From Ruminococcus champanellensis 18P13 = JCM 17042 (GTDB lineage Bacteria; Bacillota; Clostridia; Oscillospirales; Ruminococcaceae): a stretch of DNA of 54,181 nt. The translations under genes and the position numbers were made by a program. The stretch lies in NCBI RefSeq assembly GCF_000210095.1, contig NC_021039.1:774873-829053 (forward strand), read 5' to 3'. Shown here piece by piece: positions 16,017 through 25,567 of the stretch (its first letter is position 1; every line of letters begins with the position of its first letter). The notes under the pieces were generated by a model that was not told the origin of the DNA, ran no database searches, and was given only the letters and a program-made list of their open reading frames with translations.

Positions 16017-19000
16017 ATGAATCGGAGCATATTCAAAAATACTTTGCGGAGCATCTGGAAGACCAAGGGCAGATTCCTTGCTATTTTCGCCATCATCGCC
16101 CTGGGCAGCGGATTTTTCGCCGGGGTCAAGGTCACCAGTCCGGATATGAAGCTGACGGCGGATGCCTACTACAAGGACACCCACCTGGCGGATTTGCATC
16201 TGAAATCCACGGTGGGCTTCTCCCGGGCGGAGGTTCAGAAGCTGGCACAGCGCCAGGGGATTGCCGGCTGTTATGGGGGCTATTCCACGGATCAGTATTT
16301 GCATGCGGAGGATACCGCCAGCGCCATTGCCCGGATCTGGTCTGTGGATTTTACCCAGGTTGGCACCGGCTCTTCCCAGGATCTGAATACCCCCACCCTT
16401 CGGGAGGGCAGATGGCCGGAGCAGCCGGACGAATGCCTCATCGAGGTGCGTACTCCGGGGGAATTCAAGGTGGGGGATACTCTGACCCTGGATCCGGCAA
16501 AGGGGGAGGAGCCGGTGACGGATACCCTGAAAACCGATACCTTCACCATTGTGGGGGTTGCGGACTGGTCCATGTATGTGGACTTTGAGCGGGGTACCAC
16601 CACCGTAGGCAACGGCAAGGTGGAAAGCTATATCCTGGTGCCGCCGGAGGCGTTCACCCTTGAGGTATACACGGACGTGTTCCTGACTCTGGAGGATACC
16701 AGGGAGCTGTATGCCTATGACCAGGTCTATACGGATACAGTGCAGGCATACGCAGAACAGCTGGAGGCGGACGCACCGGACATTTACTGTCTCCGGGAGG
16801 AGCAGCTGCGGGCGGATGCGCAAAAGGAACTGGATCAGGCAAGAAAGGATCTGGATGCGGGTTGGGAAGCCTATGAATCCGGCAAGCAGGAGCTGGCGGA
16901 TCAGTTGGCTGCTGCCCGGCAGAAGCTGGAGGATGGCAGAACGGATCTGGATGCGCAGATCAGTCAGCTTGCAGACAAGCAGAAGGAACTGGAGCAGGGA
17001 GAGAAGACCCTGGCAGCCTCCCAGAAGCAGTTGGATGCCCAGGCAAGCTCCCTCAAGACCCAGCAGACAGCATTTCAGCAGGCGCAGCAGACCCTGTCGG
17101 ATGCGGTGCAGTTTTCCGAGAATCTGCTGACTGCCATTGACAACTACCGGTACACCTGCATGGTGCCGCCCCTGGATGCCCAGACGGAGCAGCTGATCGA
17201 CAATGCCTCCGTACTGGATGGCAGCGGCATGGAATTTACCAAAATGCTGCGGCAGTATATTACTGAGCCTGTGGATGCTGCGGAAAAGGGCATGCATGCA
17301 TCCGCTTTGAAGCTGTATGCCCAGAATTACCAGGCGTCTCTGTACAATCAGCAGGGGGATCTGGATCGACAGGGCGCACAGCTGACGGCAGCACAAAAGA
17401 AGCTGAATGCTTCGCAGAGTACCCTGGATGCCAAGAAAAAAGAACTGGAACAGGGCAAGCAGCAGCTCCAGGAGGGGCAGCAGGCCATTGCCGATGCCCA
17501 GGCAAAGCTGGAACAGGGGGAGGAGGAAATCGCCGATCAGCAGGCCCAGGGAGAGCAGAAGCTGGCGGATTCCAAGGCGGAACTGGAACAGGGAGAGGCG
17601 GAACTGAAGAACTCGGAGGCGAAGCTGGACACCATCGGTGAGCAGATTCAGTGGTATGTGCTGGATCGTTCCTACAATGTGGGCTATGACAGCTTCTGGG
17701 AGGATGCGGACCGGGTGGATTCCATTGCCCGTGTATTTCCCATCTTCTTTATCCTGGTAGCATGCCTGGTGTGCCTGACCACCATGACCCGTATGGTGGA
17801 GGAGCAGCGCACGGAGATCGGTACGCTGAAGGCGCTGGGCTACAGCGGTGCTGCGGTGGCGGGGCAATTCCTGCTGTATTCCATGGCGGCAAGCCTGCTG
17901 GGAGTGTTTGCCGGCGTGGGACTGTGCACCCAGGTCTTTCCCCGGGTGATCTATGCGGCATACCTGCTGATGTATAATCTGCCCCCGGTGCATTGTCCCT
18001 TCCACTGGGGCTATGCCCTTGGCTCCCTGGGTGCTGCATTGCTCTGTACCGGCGCCACCTCCCTGGCGGCATGCTATGTGGAGCTGACCTCCGTGCCGGC
18101 ACAGCTGATGCGGCCGAAGCCACCCAAAAACGGCAAGCGTGTGCTGTTGGAGCGGATCGGCTGGCTGTGGAAACGACTTGGATTCCATGCCAAGGTCACC
18201 ATCCGGAACGTGTTCCGCTACAAAAACCGGGTGCTGATGACCGTGGTGGGTGTGGCAGGCTGCACCGCTCTGATGCTCACCGGCTTCGGGCTGCGCAACG
18301 CCATTTCTGTCATTGTGGATTTGCAGTACTCCCGGGTGTATCAGTATGACCTGTTGGGGGTATATGATCCGGACGCTGATACCAAGAAGCTGGAGGATCT
18401 GCATCAGAAGGTGACGGATACCCCGGAACTGACGGATACTCTGTATGCTTTGCAGAAAAGCGCCACCATCACCGGCGCCGGCGGCAGCATAGAGGCGTAT
18501 CTGTTCGTGCCGCAGGAGCCGGAGCGACTGCCGGAATTTATCCGGCTCATCGACCGGAAAACCGATGCGGCATATACCCTGGAGGAGCAGGGAGCGGTGG
18601 TGACAGAGAAGCTTGCCCGGATGCTGGACGTAGGGGTGGGGGACACCATCACCCTGGAGGGGGCATCTGCGCCGGTGGCGGTGACTGCCATTACGGAGCA
18701 GTATGTGTTCCATTATGTGTATCTGTCCCCGGCACAGTACACCGCCCTGTACGGGGAATACACCCCCAACTGCTTTGCGGCGAAGCTGGCGGCGGGTACT
18801 TCGGAGGATGCTTTGTCCGAAATCCTGCTTGCCAACGGAGCAGTGCGCTCTTTGTCCTATAATTCCCATGCCGGGGACAAGTTCCATGAACTGATCGGTA
18901 CGCTGAACTATGTGGTGCTGCTGATCATCATCTCCTCCGGTGCGCTGGCGTTTGTGGTGCTGTATAATCTTGCAAACATCAACATCACCGAGCGGATGCG

Positions 19001-19304
19001 GGAGCTGGCGACCATTAAGGTGCTGGGCTTTTATGACCGGGAGGTGGCAGCCTACATCTACCGGGAGAATACGATTTCCGCTCTGCTGGGTATGCTGGCA
19101 GGACTGGTGCTGGGAATCTTCCTGTGTCACTTTGTGGTGGATACCGCCCAGGTGGATGCAGTGATGTTCTACCCGGATATTCCGGCGTATGCCTTTGGCC
19201 TGGCAGCGCTGCTGACCATTGTATTTACTGTACTGGTCAACGGACTGCTGTATTTCAAGCTGCGGCGGATCGATATGGCAGGCTCCATGAAGGCGATCGA
19301 ATAG
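16017..19304 (+). CDS. Large FtsX-type ABC permease with coiled-coil extracellular domain
   Basis: About 1095 residues. A transmembrane segment near the N-terminus (FLAIFAIIALGSGFFAGV) is followed by a periplasm-like domain. Next comes a roughly 370-residue region rich in Glu, Gln, Lys, Ala and Leu with heptad-like repeats such as LEQGEKTLAASQKQLDAQ, typical of a long coiled coil. Then come a first FtsX domain of three membrane segments (nt about 17730-18080), a second extracellular domain and a second FtsX domain at the C-terminus. ATG 16017 is four bases after the ATPase stop. The permease probably couples ATP hydrolysis to movements of an outer-surface stalk rather than carrying a small solute (family knowledge). 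Substrate unknown. Confidence 0.92.
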   Translation: MNRSIFKNTLRSIWKTKGRFLAIFAIIALGSGFFAGVKVTSPDMKLTADAYYKDTHLADLHLKSTVGFSRAEVQKLAQRQGIAGCYGGYSTDQYLHAEDTASAIARIWSVDFTQVGTGSSQDLNTPTLREGRWPEQPDECLIEVRTPGEFKVGDTLTLDPAKGEEPVTDTLKTDTFTIVGVADWSMYVDFERGTTTVGNGKVESYILVPPEAFTLEVYTDVFLTLEDTRELYAYDQVYTDTVQAYAEQLEADAPDIYCLREEQLRADAQKELDQARKDLDAGWEAYESGKQELADQLAAARQKLEDGRTDLDAQISQLADKQKELEQGEKTLAASQKQLDAQASSLKTQQTAFQQAQQTLSDAVQFSENLLTAIDNYRYTCMVPPLDAQTEQLIDNASVLDGSGMEFTKMLRQYITEPVDAAEKGMHASALKLYAQNYQASLYNQQGDLDRQGAQLTAAQKKLNASQSTLDAKKKELEQGKQQLQEGQQAIADAQAKLEQGEEEIADQQAQGEQKLADSKAELEQGEAELKNSEAKLDTIGEQIQWYVLDRSYNVGYDSFWEDADRVDSIARVFPIFFILVACLVCLTTMTRMVEEQRTEIGTLKALGYSGAAVAGQFLLYSMAASLLGVFAGVGLCTQVFPRVIYAAYLLMYNLPPVHCPFHWGYALGSLGAALLCTGATSLAACYVELTSVPAQLMRPKPPKNGKRVLLERIGWLWKRLGFHAKVTIRNVFRYKNRVLMTVVGVAGCTALMLTGFGLRNAISVIVDLQYSRVYQYDLLGVYDPDADTKKLEDLHQKVTDTPELTDTLYALQKSATITGAGGSIEAYLFVPQEPERLPEFIRLIDRKTDAAYTLEEQGAVVTEKLARMLDVGVGDTITLEGASAPVAVTAITEQYVFHYVYLSPAQYTALYGEYTPNCFAAKLAAGTSEDALSEILLANGAVRSLSYNSHAGDKFHELIGTLNYVVLLIIISSGALAFVVLYNLANINITERMRELATIKVLGFYDREVAAYIYRENTISALLGMLAGLVLGIFLCHFVVDTAQVDAVMFYPDIPAYAFGLAALLTIVFTVLVNGLLYFKLRRIDMAGSMKAIE

Positions 19305-19312
19305 GAGGCGGC

Positions 19313-19756
19313 ATGCAGATCAGAATCGTGACGGAACAGAAGAAGCGGTACCTGGAGATGCTGCTTCTGGGGGATGAGCAGGAGAATATGATTGACCGGT
19401 ATCTGGAACGGGGTGCCATGTATGTGCTGGAGGATCCGGAGCCGGTAGGCGTGTGCGTGGTGACGGATGAAGGAAACGGCATCCTGGAGCTGAAAAATAT
19501 AGCGGTTTCTCCTGCTGTCCAGGGCAGGGGCTATGGCAGGGCGATGCTGGAGTTTCTACAGTCCCGTTACCGGGGGCAGTACCGGCTTTTGCAGGCAGGA
19601 ACCGGGGAAAGTCCTCTGACCGTGCCCTTTTATGAAGCCTGCGGTTTTCGCCGGAGCCATGTAATCCCGGACTTTTTCACGCAGTATTATGACCACCCCA
19701 TCTTTGAAGCCGGCGTGCAGCTGCGGGATCTGGTATATTTGCAAAAGCCCTTATAG
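19313..19756 (+). CDS. GNAT-family N-acetyltransferase
   Basis: A 147-residue protein with the acetyl-CoA binding motif VQGRGYGRAML after LKNIAVSPA, and the FYEACGF motif late. AGGAGG lies 4 bases before ATG 19313. It is the last gene of the ABC transporter operon (8-base gap) and is followed by a bidirectional terminator. Acceptor unknown; possibly a small amine or antibiotic-like molecule handled with the transporter (inference). Confidence 0.88.
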   Translation: MQIRIVTEQKKRYLEMLLLGDEQENMIDRYLERGAMYVLEDPEPVGVCVVTDEGNGILELKNIAVSPAVQGRGYGRAMLEFLQSRYRGQYRLLQAGTGESPLTVPFYEACGFRRSHVIPDFFTQYYDHPIFEAGVQLRDLVYLQKPL

Positions 19757-19759
19757 TCA

Positions 19760-19796
19760 CAAAGCGCCCGGAAGCAGATGCTCCCAGGCGCTTTGC
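19760..19796. terminator. Bidirectional terminator between GNAT and sulfhydrylase genes
   Basis: AAAGCGCC (19761-19768) and GGCGCTTT (19787-19794) enclose an inner stem around an AGAT-like loop. It separates two convergent genes. Confidence 0.7.
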
Positions 19797-19817
19797 ATTT
19801 GTATAAGAAAAAGTTCG

Positions 19818-21086
19818 TTATGCGTCCAGCTTGTCCATAGCCTGTGCAATGTCGGCAATGATGTCCTCCACATTCTCCAGACCAACGGAGAAGCGGATCA
19901 TGCCGCCATCGATGCCGGCTGCCTCCAGCTGTGCGTCAGTGAGCTGCCGGTGGGTAGCACTGGCAGGATGCAGCACGCAGGTGCGGATGTCTGCCACATG
20001 CACCACCTTGGATGCCAGCTGCAAAGCGTCCATGAACTTGACTGCGGCGCTTTTGCCGCCCTTGATATTAAAGGTGATAACACCGCTGCAACCCTTGGGC
20101 ATATAGTGCTTTGCCCGGTTATAATAGGGACTGCTATTGAGACCCGGGTAGCTGACGGATGCTACATGCTTGCAGCCTTCCAGATATTCTGCAACCTTCT
20201 GGGCATTGTCGCAGTACCGATCCATGCGGATAGCCAGGGTTTCCAGCCCCAGATTCAGCAGGAATGCGGAGTTTGCTGCCGGATAGCAGCCCAGATCCCG
20301 CATCAGCTGCATTCTTGCCTTGATAATGTAGGCCTGGTTCCCGAAGGATTCCGTGTAGCTGATGCCGTGATAGCTTTCATCCGGCTCTACGAAATCCGGG
20401 AATTTGCCGTTTGCCCAGTTAAAATGTCCACCGTCCACAATGACGCCGCCCACCTGGAGCGCATGGCCGTCCATGTACTTGGTGGTGGAGTGGATCACAA
20501 TGTCCGCACCGTGTTCAATGGGGCGGCACAGGTAAGGCGTGGGGAAGGTGTTGTCCACAATCAAAGGCAGGTTATTCCGGTGGGCAAATGCGGCAAAACG
20601 TTCAATATCCAGTACGGTCAGAGCCGGATTGGCCAGGGTCTCACCGAATACCAGCTTGGTGTTGGGCTTGACGGCAGCCTGCAGCTCCTCGTCAGAGGCT
20701 TCCGGACTGACGAAAATGCACTCGATACCCAGCTTCTTCAGGGTCACAGCAAATAGATTGACCGTGCCTCCGTAGATGGAGTTGGTGGAAATGAAGCTGT
20801 CTCCGGCACTGCATACGTTGATGACCGACAGCAGGCTTGCAGCCTGTCCGCTGGAGGTGCACATTGCTGCCACGCCGCCCTCCAAAGCGGCAATCTTCTT
20901 TTCCACACATTCTACTGTAGGATTGGAGAAGCGGGAGTACATGTGTTCGTTGGGCAGGTTGAACAGATCACCGATATGATCCGTAGAATCAAACGCATAG
21001 GTCGTGCTCTGCACAATGGGCATGACACGGGGTGCTCCGTTGGCAGGTGTGTAGCCTTCATGCATGCATTGCGTTTCAAATTTCAT
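19818..21086 (-). CDS. O-acetylhomoserine sulfhydrylase-like PLP enzyme (copy 1)
   Basis: A 422-residue Cys/Met metabolism PLP enzyme. It begins ETQCMHEGYTP and has YSRFSNPTVECVEKKIAALEGG, DNTFPTPYL, and the PLP-lysine block HSTTKYMDGH, then CVLHPASATHRQL. It should make homocysteine from O-acetylhomoserine and sulfide, or act on a related substrate; cystathionine synthase or lyase activity cannot be excluded. It has its own strong promoter. A second, divergent paralogue lies at 45664-46944. Confidence 0.9.
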   Translation of the reverse strand: MKFETQCMHEGYTPANGAPRVMPIVQSTTYAFDSTDHIGDLFNLPNEHMYSRFSNPTVECVEKKIAALEGGVAAMCTSSGQAASLLSVINVCSAGDSFISTNSIYGGTVNLFAVTLKKLGIECIFVSPEASDEELQAAVKPNTKLVFGETLANPALTVLDIERFAAFAHRNNLPLIVDNTFPTPYLCRPIEHGADIVIHSTTKYMDGHALQVGGVIVDGGHFNWANGKFPDFVEPDESYHGISYTESFGNQAYIIKARMQLMRDLGCYPAANSAFLLNLGLETLAIRMDRYCDNAQKVAEYLEGCKHVASVSYPGLNSSPYYNRAKHYMPKGCSGVITFNIKGGKSAAVKFMDALQLASKVVHVADIRTCVLHPASATHRQLTDAQLEAAGIDGGMIRFSVGLENVEDIIADIAQAMDKLDA

Positions 21087-21132
21087 AATCTCGTCCTCCT
21101 TGTATGTTTTAACATGGATGTAGCATACTTAC

Positions 21133-21161
21133 ATTATAATGCATGGGTCAGAAAAAGTCAA
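21133..21161 (-). promoter_or_regulatory. Promoter of sulfhydrylase copy 1
   Basis: On the minus strand TTGACT (-35), a 17-base spacer and a perfect TATAAT (-10), ending 47 bases before the start codon. No palindrome is seen in the spacer, unlike copy 2. Confidence 0.75.
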
Positions 21162-21263
21162 TGCGGCAAAATGCACAAGGGTGCAGCTTGTTTATACAGA
21201 AGTTTTTTCGACTTTTTGTGCAAATTCTTAGAAAAGCCTATTTTGTTTTTCGGTTTTCCATGT

Positions 21264-21269
21264 TATAAT
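21264..21269 (+). promoter_or_regulatory. Likely -10 element of the atp operon promoter
   Basis: A perfect TATAAT 33 bases before atpI. The -35 is weak (TTGTTT at 21243-21248 gives a 15-base spacer), so the promoter may need an activator or rely on upstream A/T-rich DNA. Confidence 0.5.
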
Positions 21270-21301
21270 ACAGATGTAGTTCAGAAAGGAGGGGAAACAG
21301 G

Positions 21302-21688
21302 ATGCAGAAGGATGCGCTGCTGCATGAATTCCGGGTGATCGGCATACGAACCGTGTTCCTGAATATTGCGGTCTATCTGATCTCCGGCTTGGTGCAGGGG
21401 TTTACGCTTTCCTTTGCTGTGGGGCTTCTGCTTGGCACAGCGTTGCTGTTCGTCTATCTGCTTCTGCTGTCCCGGTCGGTTGCCCGGTCGGTGGAGCAGC
21501 CCGGCGGCCGTCCCCAGGTACAGATGGTCAGCGGATATCTGCTGCGGCTGGTGCTGATCGGTGCAGTGTTCCTGCTGGCGATGCAGATCAGCTGGATCAA
21601 CGCCTTTGCGGCAATGATCCCTCTGGTTTATCCCCGGCTGATCTATGTGGGGCATGCATGTCTGCACAAAAACGGCGAGCAGCTGTAA
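21302..21688 (+). CDS. atpI: ATP synthase subunit I-like membrane protein
   Basis: A 128-residue protein with four hydrophobic segments, placed first in the ATP synthase operon, as AtpI usually is. AtpI helps c-ring assembly in several bacteria. The sequence is weakly conserved; assignment rests on size, topology and position. AAAGGAGG lies before ATG. Confidence 0.8.
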   Translation: MQKDALLHEFRVIGIRTVFLNIAVYLISGLVQGFTLSFAVGLLLGTALLFVYLLLLSRSVARSVEQPGGRPQVQMVSGYLLRLVLIGAVFLLAMQISWINAFAAMIPLVYPRLIYVGHACLHKNGEQL

Positions 21689-21692
21689 TCCA

Positions 21693-21718
21693 GTGCCGCA
21701 CAGGTTCTGTGCGGTGCC
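21693..21718 (+). repeat. Intergenic hairpin between atpI and atpB
   Basis: GTGCCGCACAG and CTGTGCGGTGC pair over about 11 positions, including two G-U pairs in plus-strand RNA. No T run follows. The right arm matches the TGTGCGGTG core of the dispersed hairpin family. Confidence 0.55.
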
Positions 21719-21761
21719 GGCTTTGGACATGCAGTCCGGCATCTTAGGAGATTGATAGGAG

Positions 21762-22532
21762 ATGATGCAAGCTATGAAATTGTCAGATTTTCTGACAGGC
21801 GTCAAGGAGGTTGAGGTAAACGGGCCGAAGGTCATTACGTCCTTTACCATTCCCGGGATCGATCTGACGATAAATCTGACCGAAACCATTGTTGTGGGCT
21901 GGATCGTGATTCTGATCCTGCTGGCTGTCATTCTGTTTCTGACCCATAATATGCAGGTCAGGGCGGTGACCAAACGGCAGGCCATTGCAGAAATGCTGGT
22001 GGAGACGGTGGAAAATCTGGTGGACAGCAGTATGGGAAAGAAATTCCGCAGCTTTGCCCCCTATATTGCTACGATCTTTGTATTTTCCTGCTTCGGCAGT
22101 CTGATCAGTCTGATCGGTCTGCGGCCGGTGACCGGCGATTTCAACACCACCTTCTGCTGGGGTCTGATGACCTTTGTGCTGGTGGAACGGGCGAAGATCA
22201 AGACCAGCGGCATAGGCGGATTCCTTAAGGGCTTCTTTGAGCCGATCCCGCTGATGCTGCCGCTGAATCTGCTCAGTGAGGCGGCAACGCCGGTGTCCAT
22301 GGGCTTCCGTCACTTCGGCAATGTGGCAGGCGGTATGATTATCACCAGTCTGCTGTACTTTGCGCTGACGGCAGCGTCCACTGCCCTGGGACTTGCAGTT
22401 CCGGTTCTGACAGTGGGCATCCCCGCACTGCTTTCGGTTTACTTCGACTTGTTTACCGGGTTCATGCAGGCATTTATTTTCATTATGCTGACCATGGCGT
22501 ATCTTGACAGCGCCTTTGGTTCGGAGGAATAG
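21762..22532 (+). CDS. atpB: ATP synthase F0 subunit a
   Basis: About 256 residues with five to six membrane helices. The essential Arg lies in NLLSEAATPVSMGFRHFGN, and the late helix ends MLTMAYLDSAFGSEE. Subunit a forms the ion half-channels next to the c-ring. ATG codons at 21762, 21765 and 21774 compete with two AGGAG sites, so the exact start is uncertain. The 73-base gap after atpI contains a hairpin (21693-21718). Confidence 0.96.
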   Translation: MMQAMKLSDFLTGVKEVEVNGPKVITSFTIPGIDLTINLTETIVVGWIVILILLAVILFLTHNMQVRAVTKRQAIAEMLVETVENLVDSSMGKKFRSFAPYIATIFVFSCFGSLISLIGLRPVTGDFNTTFCWGLMTFVLVERAKIKTSGIGGFLKGFFEPIPLMLPLNLLSEAATPVSMGFRHFGNVAGGMIITSLLYFALTAASTALGLAVPVLTVGIPALLSVYFDLFTGFMQAFIFIMLTMAYLDSAFGSEE

Positions 22533-22564
22533 GGCTTCGGGCGGGTACATCCCGCAAATTCTGA

Positions 22565-22840
<276 letters not shown>

Positions 22841-22888
22841 TCCATGCAGGAGTCCTGTGGGAACATGGCTCCGAAATTTACAGAAAGT

Positions 22889-22932
22889 AGAGGAGCTTCC
22901 CCGTCTCTGGATCCGGGGAACAATGTCATAGC
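22889..22932 (+). promoter_or_regulatory. Hairpin-bridged ribosome binding site of atpF
   Basis: AGAGGAG (22889-22895), one base, a perfect 7-bp stem TTCCCCG/CGGGGAA (22897-22903 with 22914-22920), then 12 bases to ATG 22933. The linear SD-to-start distance is 37 bases, too long without the hairpin. GCTCC at 22868-22872 could instead pair with GGAGC at 22892-22896 and hide the SD. Confidence 0.6.
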
Positions 22933-23430
22933 ATGTTAGATTTTCTTTCCATTGATGTTGGCAGTCTGCTTTTTACACTGTTGAATACCCTGATCCTGTT
23001 TCTGGTCATCAAGCATTTCCTGTTCGGACGGGTGCATGCCGTTCTGGAGGCAAGACAGCAGGAGGTCGCCAAGACCTACCAGGATGCAGAGGATGCCTCC
23101 AGACACGCAAGCGAACTGGAGGAGGAATACACCGGACTGATGCAGAACGCAAAGACGGAATCCGAACAGCTGATCCGCAATGCCACAAGAACCGCCCAGT
23201 CCCGTTCCGAGGAGATCCTTGCCCAGGCACGGAAGGACTCCGGGGACATGCTGGAGCATGCGGCAGCGCAGATCGAGCAGGACAAGAAACGGGCACGGAA
23301 CCAGCTGCGGGGCGAGATCTCCGACCTGGCGGTAGAGATTGCCCAGAAGGTTGTGGAGCGTGATCTCAATCAGAGCGATCATGACCGTCTGATTTCGGAT
23401 TTCATTGACTCGGTGGGTGACAGCCAATGA
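22933..23430 (+). CDS. atpF: ATP synthase F0 subunit b
   Basis: A 165-residue stator subunit: one N-terminal membrane helix (LLFTLLNTLILFLVIKHFLF) and a long charged coiled coil. No nearer start codon exists: the in-frame codons back to TAG at 22888 include no ATG, GTG or TTG, so ATG 22933 is used despite the distant SD. Its stop overlaps atpH as ATGA. Confidence 0.95.
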   Translation: MLDFLSIDVGSLLFTLLNTLILFLVIKHFLFGRVHAVLEARQQEVAKTYQDAEDASRHASELEEEYTGLMQNAKTESEQLIRNATRTAQSRSEEILAQARKDSGDMLEHAAAQIEQDKKRARNQLRGEISDLAVEIAQKVVERDLNQSDHDRLISDFIDSVGDSQ

Positions 23431-23954
23431 CCGGGCAGGTAGGAAAGGTATATGCGGACGCAGTGTTTGACCTTTGCCTGGAGGAGGACACGCTGGAGCC
23501 GGTATACAAGGATCTGAACGCCTGTGCGGCGGTGTTCCGGAAGGAGCCGGGGCTTGCCCAGCTGCTGGAGGTGCCCACCATTCCCCTGGAGGAAAAGCGG
23601 GCGCTGGTGGAACGGCTGTTTGCAGGGAACCAGACGGTGGTATCCCTGGTATGCATGCTGACCCAGCGGCAGCGGATCCCCTATGTGCAGGCGGTGACGG
23701 ATACGTTTAACGATCTCTACCGGGAGCACAAGGGCATTGCCCGGATGACGGTGACTACCTGTGTGCCCCTGCGGGATACCCAGCGGCAGCAGCTGATCGC
23801 CGCTTTGCAGAAAAAATACGGCAAGCAGGTGGAACTGACGGAACGGATCGATCCCGCCATTCTGGGGGGCGTCATCGTACAGTACGGAGACACCCTGCTG
23901 GACAACAGTGTAAGATCCCGGCTGGAGGCTGTCAGACGGCAGCTGAAACAATAA
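23427..23954 (+). CDS. atpH: ATP synthase F1 subunit delta
   Basis: A 175-residue protein with the N-terminal helical domain (VGKVYADAVFDLCLEE) and the C-terminal signature LGGVIVQYGDTLLDNSVRSRL of OSCP/delta. It joins subunit b to the top of F1. It overlaps atpF by 4 bases. Confidence 0.96.
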   Translation: MTGQVGKVYADAVFDLCLEEDTLEPVYKDLNACAAVFRKEPGLAQLLEVPTIPLEEKRALVERLFAGNQTVVSLVCMLTQRQRIPYVQAVTDTFNDLYREHKGIARMTVTTCVPLRDTQRQQLIAALQKKYGKQVELTERIDPAILGGVIVQYGDTLLDNSVRSRLEAVRRQLKQ

Positions 23955-23955
23955 T

Positions 23956-23988
23956 GCGGCACAGCACAATTTCTGTGGGTGCTGCCAT
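23956..23988 (+). repeat. Intergenic hairpin between atpH and atpA
   Basis: GCGGCACAGCACA and TGTGGGTGCTGCC form an imperfect stem around ATTTC. There is no T run, and the operon continues, so it is not a simple terminator. The right arm resembles the dispersed hairpin family. Confidence 0.45.
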
Positions 23989-24011
23989 AACAGAACAAAG
24001 AAGGTGTATCT

Positions 24012-25526
24012 ATGGATTTACGCCCGGATGAAATAACCGGCATTATCAAAGAGCAGCTGAAGCATTACCATGCCCAGCTGGAGCTGAACGATGTGGGTAC
24101 GGTCGTGACCGTAGGCGACGGCATCGCCACCATTCACGGCTTGGACAAGTGTATGTCCGGTGAGCTGCTGGAGTTTGAAGGCGGCGTGCAGGGTATGGCG
24201 CTGAACCTGGAACAGGATTTTGTAGGTGCCGTTATGCTCGGCTCGGATCGGGACATCAAGGAAGGTGCTGCGGTCAAGCGTACCGGCAGGATCGTATCCG
24301 TTCCCGTAGGGGAGGAGCTGCTGGGCAGAGTGGTCAATGCCCTGGGACAGCCCATTGACGGCAAGGGCGCCATTCTGACTCATGAAACCGCCCCGGTGGA
24401 GAAGGTGGCCTCCGGCATTATTACAAGAAAGTCCGTACACAAGCCCTTGCAGACAGGCATCAAGGCCATTGATTCCATGATCCCCATCGGCAGAGGACAG
24501 CGTGAGCTGATTATCGGCGACCGGCAGACCGGCAAGACCGCCATTGCCCTGGACACCATCATCAACCAGCATGACAAGGACGTGATCTGCATCTACGTTG
24601 CCATCGGACAGAAGCGCTCCACTGTGGCAAACGTGGTGGAAACCCTGGAAAAGGCAGGTGCCATGCGCTATACCATTGTGGTATCCGCAACCGCCTCCGA
24701 GCTGGCACCCTTGCAGTATATTGCCCCCTATGCAGGCTGTGCCATGGGCGAATATTTCCTGGCCCAGGGCAAGGATGTGCTGTGTGTATATGATGATCTG
24801 TCCAAGCATGCTGTGGCATACCGGGCACTTTCCCTGTTGCTGAAGCGTCCCCCGGGGCGTGAAGCATATCCCGGCGATGTGTTCTATCTGCATTCCCGTC
24901 TGTTGGAGCGTGCATGCAGCCTGAATGAAAAATACGGGGGCGGCAGTCTGACGGCGCTGCCCATCATCGAGACCCAGGCAGGGGACGTTTCCGCCTATAT
25001 CCCCACCAACGTGATCTCCATCACAGACGGACAGATCTTCCTGGAAACGGATCTGTTCAACAGCGGTGTGCGGCCGGCGGTCAATCCGGGTATTTCCGTA
25101 TCCCGTGTGGGCAGCGCTGCCCAGATCAAGGCCATGAAGAAGGTATCCGGCTCTCTGAAGCTGTCCTACTCCCAGTACCGGGAGCTACAGGCATTCTCCC
25201 AGTTCGGCTCCGATCTGGATCAGGACACCAAGGAGCGGCTTGCCAAGGGCGAACGGATCGTGGAGGTGCTCAAGCAGAACCGGAATGCTCCCATGACGGT
25301 GGAGCATCAGGTGATCGTGATTTATGCGGTGGTCAATAACTTCCTGCGGGAGATCCCGGTCAAGGAGATTTCCGACTTTGAGCATGCACTCTGCACCCAT
25401 GTGGACGAGACCCATCCGGACATCATCCAATCCATCCGGGATACGGGAGATCTGAACCAGGAAACCCAGGCGGCTCTGGATGCGGTGCTCCGGGACTTTG
25501 CCGCACAGTATCTGAGCGCCCAATAA
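24012..25526 (+). CDS. atpA: ATP synthase F1 subunit alpha
   Basis: A full-length 504-residue non-catalytic nucleotide-binding subunit. It has the P-loop [11 protein letters not shown], the [19 protein letters not shown] stretch, and the family signature [17 protein letters not shown] with the arginine finger. AGAAGGTG precedes ATG at normal spacing, in contrast to atpG and atpD downstream. Confidence 0.98.
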   Translation: MDLRPDEITGIIKEQLKHYHAQLELNDVGTVVTVGDGIATIHGLDKCMSGELLEFEGGVQGMALNLEQDFVGAVMLGSDRDIKEGAAVKRTGRIVSVPVGEELLGRVVNALGQPIDGKGAILTHETAPVEKVASGIITRKSVHKPLQTGIKAIDSMIPIGRGQRELIIGDRQTGKTAIALDTIINQHDKDVICIYVAIGQKRSTVANVVETLEKAGAMRYTIVVSATASELAPLQYIAPYAGCAMGEYFLAQGKDVLCVYDDLSKHAVAYRALSLLLKRPPGREAYPGDVFYLHSRLLERACSLNEKYGGGSLTALPIIETQAGDVSAYIPTNVISITDGQIFLETDLFNSGVRPAVNPGISVSRVGSAAQIKAMKKVSGSLKLSYSQYRELQAFSQFGSDLDQDTKERLAKGERIVEVLKQNRNAPMTVEHQVIVIYAVVNNFLREIPVKEISDFEHALCTHVDETHPDIIQSIRDTGDLNQETQAALDAVLRDFAAQYLSAQ

Positions 25527-25530
25527 CCCG

Positions 25531-25567
25531 AAAGGAGATATGCCGTTTTCAGGCATAGGGAAATGTC
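25531..25567 (+). promoter_or_regulatory. Hairpin-bridged ribosome binding site of atpG
   Basis: AAAGGAG (25531-25537), one base, a perfect 6-bp stem TATGCC/GGCATA (25539-25544 with 25552-25557), then 10 bases to ATG 25568. An in-frame TAG at 25556-25558 rules out a nearer start. An out-of-frame ATG at 25540 is only 2 bases from the SD. Confidence 0.6.

Noticed and set aside
15942-19130. Antisense open frame of more than 1000 codons opposite the FtsX permease
   Set aside because: It is a shadow of a G+C-rich gene with strong codon bias. The translation is Cys/His/Gln-rich with no domain, no SD and no membrane pattern, while the plus-strand frame is a clear ABC permease.
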